Part shown: one piece after another, positions 10,039-19,840 of the stretch | Layout of the letters: each line of letters starts with the position of its first letter | Numbering within the stretch: the stretch's first letter is position 1 | Source of the DNA: Phallusia fumigata | Lineage: Eukaryota > Chordata > Ascidiacea > Phlebobranchia > Ascidiidae | Assembly: GCA_008931825.1 (NCBI GenBank) | Contig: QXVZ01031332.1 | Span: 1 to 31,460, forward strand | Direction of reading: 5' to 3' | DNA length: 31,460 nt | Translations under genes and position numbers: made by a program | Notes under the pieces: model-generated | Databases searched by the model: none | What the model was told of the DNA's origin: nothing | What the model saw: the letters and a program-made list of their open reading frames with translations, nothing else

Positions 10039-10499
10039 TAGTCAAATAGGGCTTGTTTGTCCAACCACCCAAAATAAAACAAACAATCAAACAAAATTAC
10101 TTAATTTGCGTGAAGTAAAGCTCGGTTAATCCAGATCTTCACTGAAATCGGTTGAAAATGGACGTACGACTTCTTTACAACGGTGCATTTGTACACTTAA
10201 ACCACGTTGCAGTTACTGTATTGTTACAAAGTGATGGACTGTGGAGAACAATGTGGTGAGATAGTTAATTGTTATGAATAAACATGTCCCCACTTGCTGG
10301 CACGTAGTTTGTACGGATTTGAGATTGTGAAGTGAAAAATCCGGATTAGGAGATGTAGCCTACAAAGAGCAACTTTGATCAAAATTAAATAATCTGGATC
10401 ACCCAAAGCGCTTTGATGAGAAAAAAAGTAAAATCATTAAACGAATCTTTATTAACAGAGGTTGCTGTAATTTAAATTCGCGGCAGACGAATACCGCCA

Positions 10500-11060
10500 T
10501 TATTATGGTGGCTGTAAACTGTGACCGGCCCGGCATTTTTCCCTGACAATTTTTCCCTTTCCCTGACAGAGATCTGTTCGTTGCAGTTGAGGCTGGCAAA
10601 TGTCATGAAGTCAAGTCAAGTCAAGTTTTATTTGCATTGTCACTTCATCAATTCTTCATCGTTAAAAGGTTTCAAAAAACAGCAAGGACACCGAAAAAAC
10701 CATTATCAAGTGTCCTGTTTTGAAAGATGGTTGAAGTGTACTGGTTGTATTCTGCCGCAGGATCGCAACCGACCGCACAAACTGACGGGGTACGGCCGGT
10801 GGCATAGAACGGTGGTCGAACCCGCAGGCTCTGCTGGCCAAATGAAACCCGCCTAAACGGAAACACCGGCGAGGTTTCCTGTGATTCGGCAGGCAGACCC
10901 GGGTGTCCCGAGGACAGTCATTGACGGCGAAGGCAGGTGGTCCGGCAGCTTCCGCCACGCATCCCCTCCTCTGCTTTAGTAAGATCGATGTCGGAGATCT
11001 CAGACGGTGATTCGCTTTGGAGGGTGCTGCACTATCCTCATCCCGATTGGCTGATCTGAA
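10500..11060. repeat. GC-rich patch with (TCAAG)3, likely mobile-element remnant
   Basis: Three TCAAG units (10611-10625) run into TTTTATTTGCATTGTCACTTCATCA. About 300 bases much richer in G and C than the surrounding DNA follow (10745-11050). A GGTCGAACCCG at ~10811-10824 faintly resembles a pol III B box but lacks one base. Frames on both strands (10521-10856 plus, 10662-10958 minus) are open without recognisable family. A short retroposon or transferred fragment is suggested, not shown. Confidence 0.35.
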
Positions 11061-13553
11061 ACAGTCAAATCCTACGGCAGTTTTTTGTTGTTTTGTGTGA
11101 CTGATTAATCTAAATCATTGATCTGAGTTGTTAGAGTTAAAAAAAAATAAAAACAGTAAAAACACTTAGATAAAACTGGAGGAAAAGAAGTGTAAAAGGG
11201 TAATATGCCGTGAAAAAGACGAAGCTGATTTTAAGTAATGTGTGAGGGCACGGGAGCGGAGGTGTTTCAGGTGTGGAGGAGTCGTATTGGTTTAGTAGCT
11301 GCAGGCGGTACTTTTTTGTGAAGGAGGAGCGTGAGAGCGACTTTGTGACGTGTGGTATATCTTCCCATGAATCAGAAAACCATGAGGAATGTTAGCGAAT
11401 GCAGTCACAACCATACTGGTAACTGTTTAGTGTATTAACTGTTAGTCAGGGTGAGACGGTCATACGATCCTGTTAGTGAGATTACGGGCGAATAGAGCGC
11501 AGCTGTTTCTCACAATATTATCAGCACCGAAACACTAATTAGTGAATTTTTTCAGAAAACTAGGAAGTTCAAACCTTAATTGATTAAGTTATAGACGATT
11601 ATGAAACGAAAAAGTATGAACTACGATGAATAAAAAAAATACTGTTGTGTGGGCCAATTTTAGTTTAAGTGCCAGAAGAGCTCGAAAGATAAATTCTGAG
11701 CATTTGAAGATAACAAGTATTTACTCAGAATGAGGAACATTTTAGGTGGAAACATACATTTTGAATAGTACTTGTCACCGGAATTTTTCAGTGAGGTGCT
11801 TCTGCTATTACATATGTTTACGCCCAAAAGGCCGACGATTGGCAACAATTGCGGAAAAAACACTACTGATTGGTTCTAGATAGGGCTAAAACTAAAACAT
11901 TTGCCTTGCAGATGCTAGAACAGTTCACACAAATTCGTCCACAGGTAACAAATATTTTCTCTGTATTCCCGCAAAAGTGATCCAAGATAAAAACATTCTA
12001 CAATGCGGCGGCCAGAACAACATTGCAAAAACTCAACAAACAACCTTTTAACATACCATATTGAGACATACTAACTTACAGTTTTATCATTATTTCANCC
12101 AACACACACGTAACAGGAATTGTAACATACATTTTTACAAAAATACCTTTGAAAAAATGCATTCTAACTTTTAGTCGCAAAAATTCAGTTTTGCAAAATA
12201 TTTATATTTAGGAAACATACATACAAACCTTATAACAGATATAAAAAATGCATGCTTCATGTATTGGTTAATTTTAGGTGGCCGCATATGATGATGGCAA
12301 CATGCTTAAGGAAGGAAAAGTATTTCTTTGATCACTTCCTTGACTGTCATGTTGACCAGGTGTTTTGGGACTTTTGTAGTTTTACAGACAGTCTAAACTC
12401 ACACACAGTCATATACATACATTTTTCACAAAAATTTTCTACAATGCTGCAATATCTTTAAGGTAAGTCTATTTTGTCTGTGCGAGCAAATTTAAACTGG
12501 TGGGGAAAAGTTGTTCTAAAAAAGTATTGTTTTCAAGTAAGCAAGCTTCACCTTAAAACATTGTTTATCCTGTTCCTGACAAAGTGTTTAATTGCTAGTG
12601 AGTGCATGCAGGTAAACTTTGGTAGTTACTCAGGTAAAATGGATATAAAGTGGCAAACAAGAGAAGATCGAAAAAAAATTTACCCTATTTTATTACTGAA
12701 AATCTTCTAAAAGCCAATTTGTTTCATGTGAAAACATTGTTTGGCATTAAGTGACCACTACCAAGCAGCTAGTACCATATTGGTGTTGATACATAATTCG
12801 TATTGGCATGCAAAAATATTTGCTTAATTAACAATCTTGAAAAAGCAAGTTTTTGTTTGAAATGTGTGGCCTTTTTCGACACAGAAATTGTGGGTTGCAT
12901 ATTTGCGGGTTGGAGAACATTTGATCAACATCCAGTGTTTTGTGTGGGGTTTTGCATAAAGCAAGGGTATAAAAAACTTGACTTGAGGTGGCAAGCCCTG
13001 TTAATGCTTGATCAACAAGTGTTATCTGGTCAACCTTACATGGGACCAGCATTGTAAATCTGTCCATGAAACAAAACATATTTCAAAATACACTGAATCA
13101 AACTCGCTAATTGGGGATTGCATGAAAATTACCACCATCTTCATTAATTTATTTACTTCCAAACTTTTAGCAGTGTGGCATTGTATTTTATAAATATTTT
13201 GTTTTACATGTACATTAGCCAAAGGAAAAAATAGCTAATTATAACAAGCACCTTTTCAGTAGCATTTTTTTATTCATTAAATATCTTAAAAATCAACTGC
13301 CAAAACATTTTTTTCAAAAAAGTTATAGGTGGCCATAGCCTTTCCATGGCACAAAACTTGAAGAATGGTGTGCAACAATACAATTTTAATGGAGATTTCG
13401 GTAAAAACTGCTACAAAACTTCCAGCACTGATTGAACATCATATCATACACACAGTATTAATGAAAGTAAATGCACCAAACACAGTCATATTCTAAACAT
13501 TTTTAAACGCGAAGGAACATAACAAAAACAATAGAAGAGCAAAATATGGTATG
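11061..13553. other. Intergenic DNA, no gene recognised, one N
   Basis: Low-complexity AT-rich DNA with scattered short frames, none with coding character or splice support. A single N lies at 12098; unlike the other Ns I see no flanking duplication. Confidence 0.4.
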
Positions 13554-16420
13554 AAACAGTAAACACAGATATTTTAAAAACTATTTAAAATATGGTAAAC
13601 CCTAACAACAACTGCTACTGCTCTCGAAATGGCTAAAGCTTATCACTAAAGCTAAAAACGTTACTTCTTTAGAGCACAACAGGTGATCTATGGATACCCT
13701 TTCTGTTACCATGCATTGGTCACATTTTTCGAAAAATCAAAAATTTTCAGCGTCTATCAAAATTTTGAATCGATCTCCAAACCAGGGACACATCAAGTAA
13801 ATAAATATACGGCATACGTGGCACTGGCAGCGCGATAACAGCATGGAGCTCGCGAAACCAACGAGTCAAACGCCTTTTTTTTCTTTTGTGGCAGGCGTCC
13901 AACCGTAAAGTTTAGGAACCAATAGTATTTTTCATGCTCTATCTTGGCGTACACATGTAAAACGAAGGCAACGCGTTTTAAAGTTTAGTAGAATTTCCTT
14001 GTTAACCCACTATCCACCAGGCATGCGTGAGGCGCTATACTGAATCACAGTCGACCTTTATATAACATTTCCATTACACAAGGCTTGTTAGAAAAGTCAA
14101 GCTTGCAGTGGAATTTGAAGTCTATCTGATGCTGGATCGACCAGTCAGCAGACTTACCGCCGAACCTGCATATCTCAGTAGGGTTCCACCGCCGGCTCGT
14201 GCCATCTGAAAAGTCTGCAGAAAATCTACGTTGTTTGAAATTTAATTTTGTGCGAAAACATACTTTTTACTTTTGTTCTCCCGTAGTAGTATTATTAAAA
14301 AAGGTCATTGTGAATGTCGAAATAAAACAAACAAACGGTTACTTTTGTTGCTTTTATCCCAATCTAGATTCTTTGCACAGTTTTTGTGTTGTCTTTATTA
14401 CGTCACACATCACCCAGCGGTTGGTGGTATCTCTATGGTTGCTACAGCAGCTTGAATGTCAGTGGTCGACACTGAGTGGTCGTAAGCTATTTAAATCCAC
14501 GATACCGAATATACTTCGAATTGTCATGATTTTAACCACTTAACACTCTACTTTTGTGAAGGCTTTAACTTTAAACAGATTTCGAATCAAGTTTATTTCG
14601 TACACTTTTACCATTAGATTTGTTTTTTAGCTTAATGTACTACTTGTTTGTCCATCAGTTGTAGTAGCAGCAACAGCGATATAAAAATCCCCGAATGTAT
14701 TTTCAGGTTAGACGGACGTTTGGTCTTTAGAAAAATATGTTTGGTTGTATGGTAAAACTATATTTTATTTCTTAGAATTGTATAAAGGTTATGTAATCAT
14801 GTACCATATCGCAACAGCATATTTGTGCATAAAATTAGTTGCAGTCCAATCAGTCTTTTGTAGTCTAATGTACCTGCTATTGGTATGGTTCTGTTGGGGT
14901 ATTTCAAATTCAAAGTATGCCATGAATAAAATATGGCTTGAAATCATAGTAGGTACTCAAACGTAAATCCTTTCGCTGTTCAGTTTATACATTAAGCTAG
15001 GTATCGATTTTGACTGACAAATGCTTTTTGTAGCAGGGCAACTTTTCCTTTTTAAAAACTTAGTGCCACCGTTGACAGATCTTTTTATTAATGTCAGTTG
15101 TTGATAGTTGAAGACTATGACAGTACACAATATTAGTATTAAAGATTAACCTTTAATCAACAGAATTATTACTTACATCATGAAGTTAAATAGAACTTAC
15201 TATAACACTATTAAAAGTTATTCACTATTTAGAAAGAAATGTCTAACAAAGCAAAACCATACACATAATTTTTTCAGGTTAATGGCAAAGCTCTATATAA
15301 TGCTTGGTGTGATTTAGGGTCAAAAAACTGTAATTATGTCAGATGTTGACACAACTTCAGATTATTCTGGATCAGTATCTTTAACAAGTTCTGATGAAGA
15401 AAGTGACGAAGAAACAAACAAAGCATGCAATCATAAAGTCAGGTTAGTAATAGGGCAATTTACACACATCATCATTCAATCTATGTTTATAATACTAGCT
15501 GTTTTTAGCTTGCTGATGTTAGTTTACAGATAAAGATAAGTGTTTTTGGGGCACAAACTAATTTAAAACAAAAAAGTAAGCACCAACTGTCAAAAAAACA
15601 TCATCATTTTGCATTGCAAGATAAATGCTGCTGTGAAATATAACTATTTACAAACAATTAGAAAAGATTGTATTGTTGCAGCGACTCGTCTGCGTTGCTG
15701 TGGACTGGAAATGGATCCAAAAAGTGTCCTCTGATTATATTTAGACCAGAGTGTCTGATAACAAAAGAAAAAAAGCTAAAAGCAATTGGAGGTAGGAAGG
15801 ATTAGTTTCTGGTATTGTTTACATTCCTATTTTCTTCATGATGGTTTTGTCAACTAAGGTAATGTTATAGATGTAATTAAAACAGATTAAAATTTTAACA
15901 TTTTATATGATAACTATGCTGGCCCAACAGTGATAAAAAAAGCATACTGCTCTTTTTATTTACCATTTTGGTCAGTAAACTTAACCTAAGAAATATGGAC
16001 AGATCTGTATAATAATAGCAAACATGGATAAATGTATATTTTGTCTTGCTACACAGAGAAATATCATCTTACATACAAAATGGTTAAGACAGAGAGTAAA
16101 TTGGTTCGATCGCTGTTGTCATCTTATGGATTCCATGAGGTACCATTACTAAAGTGTTGCCTTCAATAGACTTTTCTGTCTAAAGTTACATTTGTGTACT
16201 AGTTAAATAAGCGCCTATTCGTTTTTTAACATCACAGTAAAGCTACTCAAATAAGTAGTGCCAAATCTTGCTGCCTGAAAGTTAAAAACAAGGGACATGT
16301 CCCTATTTATTTTGTACATTAGAAACATAATTACCAATTTGATGTATTGTAGGTTCATCCAAACAGTGCAGATTTCAATTTAATGTGGACTGGTGCACAT
16401 CTTAAACCTTTTTCGCTAAG
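13554..16420. repeat. Large duplication, copy 1 (TTLL5 5' end, haplotype A)
   Basis: Begins AAACAGTAAACACAGATA and ends CTTTTTCGCTAAG immediately before the N at 16421. The whole block is repeated from 16422 to 19801. It contains the TTLL5 upstream region and exons 1-3 plus the first 68 nt of exon 4. At 15901-15908 it has the single TTTTATAT empty site for the MITE present in copy 2. Substitutions and small indels are spread through non-coding parts. Interpreted as the alternative haplotype. Confidence 0.9.
15336..16420 (+). pseudogene. TTLL5: Partial duplicate of TTLL5 exons 1-4, truncated at N
   Basis: Exons at 15336-15442, 15682-15791, 16057-16139 and 16353-16420 (truncated) encode the same residues 1-122 or so as copy 2. 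Six base differences from copy 2 were found in these exons and all are synonymous (TTA/TTG Leu, GCG/GCT Ala, GTT/GTG Val, TCG/TCT Ser, GGA/GGC Gly, TTC/TTT Phe). Splice sites are intact. It is not a decayed pseudogene: it is most likely the second allele, cut off by the contig join. The type label only marks that this copy is incomplete in the assembly. Confidence 0.8.
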
Positions 16421-16421
16421 N
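16421..16421. other. Single-N contig junction inside TTLL5 duplication
   Basis: The N separates the end of copy 1 from the start of copy 2 to the base, as expected for two overlapping sequences joined without merging. Confidence 0.85.
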
Positions 16422-18142
16422 AAACAGTAAACACAGATATTTTAAAAACTATTTAAAATATGGTAAACCCTAACAACAACTGCTACTGCTCTCGAAATGG
16501 CTAAAGCTTATCACTAAAGCTAACAACGTTATTTCTTTAGAGCACAACAGGTGATCTATGGATACTCTTTCGGTTACCATGCATTGGTCACATTTTTCGA
16601 AAAATCAAAAATTTTCAGCGTCTATCAAAATTTTGAATCGATCTCCAAACCAGGGACACATCAAGTAAATAAATATACGGCATACGTGGCACTGGCAGCG
16701 CGATAACAGCATGGAGCTCGCGAAACCAACGAGTCAAACGCCTTTTTTTTCTTTTGTGGCAGGCGTCCAACCGTAAAGTTTAGGAACCAATAGTATTTTT
16801 CATGCTCTATCTTGGCGTACACATGTAAAACGAAGGCAACGCGTTTTAAAGTTTAGTAGAATTTCCTTGTTAACCCACTATCCACCAGGCATGCGTGAGG
16901 CGCTATACTGAATCACAGTCGACCTTTATATAACATTTCCATTACACAAGGCTTGTTAGAAAAGTCAAGCTTGCAGTGGAATTTGAAGTCTATCTGATGC
17001 TGGATCGACCAGTCAGCAGACTTACCGCCGAACCTGCATATCTCAGTAGGGTTCCACCGCCGGCTCGTGCCATCTGAAAAGTCTGCAGAAAATCTACGTT
17101 GTTTGAAATTTAATTTTGTGCGAAAACATACTTTTTACTTTTGTTCTCCCGTAGTAGTATTATTAAAAAAGGTCATTGTGAATGTCGAAATAAAACAAAC
17201 AAACGGTTACTTTTGTTGCTTTTATCCCAATCTAGATTCTTTGCACAGTTTTTGTGTTTTCTTTATTACGTCATACATCACCCAGCGGTTGGTGGTATCT
17301 CTATGGTTGCTACAGCAGCTTGAATGTCAGTGGTCGACACTGAGTGGTCGTAAGCTATTTAAATCCACGATACCGAATATACTTCGAATTGTCATGATTT
17401 TAACCACTTAACACTCTACTTTTGTGAAGGCTTTAACTTTAAACAGATTTCGAATCAAGTTTATTTCGTACACTTTTACCATTAGATTTGTTTTTTAGCT
17501 TTAGTGTACTACTTGTTTGACCATCATTTGTACAAGCAGAGGGGATATAAAAATTCCCGAATGTATTTTCAGGTTAGACGGACGTTTGCTCTTTAGAAAA
17601 ATATGTTTGGTTGTATGGTAAAACTATATTTTATTTCTTAGAATTGTATAAAGGTTATGTAATCCTGTACCATATCGCAACAGCATATTTGTGCATAAAA
17701 TTAGTTGCAGTCCAATCAGTCTTTTGTTGTCTAATGTACCTGCTATTGGTATGGTTCTGTTGGGGTTATTTCAAATTCAAAGAATGCCATGAATAAAACA
17801 TGGCTTGAAATCATAGTAGGTACTCAAACATAAATCCTTTCGCTGTTCAGTTTATGCATTAAGCTGGGTATTGATTTTGACTGACAAAGGTTTTTTTGTA
17901 GCAGGGCAAATTTTCCTTTTCAAAAGTTAGTGCCACCAGTGTCAGAACTTTTTATTAATGTCAGTTGTTGATAGTTGAAGACTATGGAAGTAGACAATAT
18001 TAGTATTAAAGATTGACCTTTAATCAATAGAATTGTTACTTACATCATGAAGTTAAAAAGAACTTACTATAACACTTTTAAAAGTTATTCACTATTTAGA
18101 AAGAAATGTCTAACGAAGCAAAATCATACACATACTTTTTTC

Positions 18143-18202
18143 AGGTTAATGGCAAAGCTCTATATACTGCTTGGTGTGATTTAGGGTCAAAGAACTGTAA
18201 TT
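18143..18202 (+). promoter_or_regulatory. TTLL5: TTLL5 5' splice-acceptor and 5' UTR
   Basis: A TTTTTTCAG acceptor (AG at 18143-18144; allelic copy at 15276-15277) lies 58 bases before the start codon. It shows that the mRNA leader is spliced here, either to an upstream 5' UTR exon or, as is frequent in tunicates, to a trans-spliced leader. A TATATA-like string follows but lies inside the presumed leader. A possible TATATAA box sits far upstream at 14059-14065 (also in copy 2). Confidence 0.5.
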
Positions 18203-19840
18203 ATGTCAGATGTTGACACAACTTCAGATTATTCTGGATCAGTATCTTTGACAAGTTCTGATGAAGAAAGTGACGAAGAAACAAACAAAGCATGCAATCA
18301 TAAAGTCAGGTTAGTAATAGGGCAATTTACACACATCATCATTCAATCATTGTTTACAAAACTAGCTGTTTTTAGCTTGCTGATGTAAGTTTACAGATAA
18401 AGATGAGTGTTTGGGGCACAAACTAATATAAAACTAAAAAATTGGCACCAACTGTCAAAAAAACATCATCATTTTGCATTGCAAGATAAATGCTGCTGGC
18501 AAATGTAACTATTTACAAACAATTAGAAAAGATTGTATTGTTGCAGCGACTCGTCTGCTTTGCTGTGGACTGGAAATGGATCCAAAAAGTGTCCTCTGAT
18601 TATATTTAGACCAGAGTGTCTGATAACAAAAGAAAAAAAGCTAAAAGCAATTGGAGGTAGGAAGGATTAGTTTCTGGTATTGTTTACATTCCTATTTTTT
18701 TCATGATGGTTTTGTCAACTAAGGTAATGTTATAGATGTAATTAAAACAGATTAAAATTTTAACATTTTATATTAGGGTTGGCAAGCCTGTCAATTAACC
18801 GGTCAATTGACAGCACTTTTTTTAACTGGTCAAATATGTTTTTAACTTTCGAAAGCAAATACTGTCAATTTTCCCAACTTTGCTTGTGAGGGGCCAAACA
18901 CTTTTTTCATACCCTTCAAATAAAAACGTGTAGGGTATTGTTTTGTAACACCAGTGTTTGTAAGGGAAACTATTTATGCACGACTTATATGTGAGCTAAA
19001 AAAATAGTAGTTGCTTTGGCCTTCACTTTTATACGTTTTTACAACCTTAGCTCCCGACTAAAGCAACAGCACAGCTGAAGGTTTTATGCGATCTAGTGAA
19101 AGGCATGGGGTACATAAAGTAAATCAACAGTCCTAATTGTTGTTTTGTTACTTATCATTAACTTTCAATCAAAATTGCATTTTTATAGTGTTCTTAGTAT
19201 TTGACCATATTTGACATATTTGACAAGCATTTGACCGGTCAATTGTCCAGATTTTTTTTGACCAGTCAAATACCCAACCCTATTTTATATGATAATTATG
19301 CTGGCCCAACAGTGATAAAAAAAGCATACTGCTCTTTTTATTTACTATTTGGGTCAGTATACTTAACCTAAGAAATATGAAAAGATCTGTATAATAATAG
19401 CAAACATGGATAAATGTATATTTTGTGTTGCTACACAGAGAAATATCATCTTACATACAAAATGGTGAAGACAGAGAGTAAATTGGTTCGATCTCTGTTG
19501 TCATCTTATGGCTTTCATGAGGTATCATTAGTAAAGTGTTCCCTTCAATAGACTTTTCTGTCTAAAGTTACATCTGTGTACTAGTTAAATAAGCGCTTAT
19601 TCGTTTTTTTACATCACAGTAAAGCTACTCAAATAAGTAGTGCCAAATCTTGCTGCCTGAAAGTTAAAAACAAGGGACATGTCCCTATATATTTTATACA
19701 TAGAAACAATATTACCAATTTGATGTATTGTAGGTTCATCCAAACAGTGCAGATTTCAATTTAATGTGGACTGGTGCACATCTTAAACCTTTTTCGCTAA
19801 GAAGCCTACAAGACTTTCAAAAAGTGAATCATTTTCCAAG
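18203..19840 (+). CDS. TTLL5: TTLL5 exons 1-4: acidic N-terminus and start of TTL domain
   Basis: Residues 1-30 are Ser/Asp/Glu-rich ([10 protein letters not shown]), a probable disordered leader. From residue ~40 the TTLL5-type fold begins: [20 protein letters not shown], then [19 protein letters not shown], then [12 protein letters not shown]. These match the conserved N-lobe of vertebrate TTLL5 (the YK.V.T.S.LVRS and L.WTG..LKP elements). Exon 4 closes with VNHFPR, a split Arg codon completed by exon 5. Intron 2 carries a 509-bp MITE. Confidence 0.9.

Larger units (their letters stand above)
16422..19801. repeat. Large duplication, copy 2 (continues into TTLL5, haplotype B)
   Basis: The 3380-bp second copy is 513 bp longer than copy 1, almost entirely because of the 517-bp MITE-plus-target-duplication insertion in TTLL5 intron 2. 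Its last exon (exon 4) runs on without interruption into the rest of TTLL5. Confidence 0.9.

Noticed and set aside
10745-10860. A tRNA gene or tRNA-derived SINE head, suggested by GGTCGAACCCG
   Set aside because: The B-box match lacks a base, no A box was found at the right spacing, and no cloverleaf could be drawn.
14199-14543. A 114-codon frame (and its copy at 17067-17411) in the TTLL5 upstream region
   Set aside because: It appears twice only because the haplotype block is duplicated. It shows no family resemblance, and the two copies differ by amino-acid changes (Val/Phe, His/Tyr) where the true exons do not.
13554-19801. A genuine recent tandem duplication of TTLL5 giving two genes
   Set aside because: Both copies stop and start exactly at a single N, other small duplications share the same N signature, and copy 1 lacks everything after exon 4. 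Allelic overlap is simpler.
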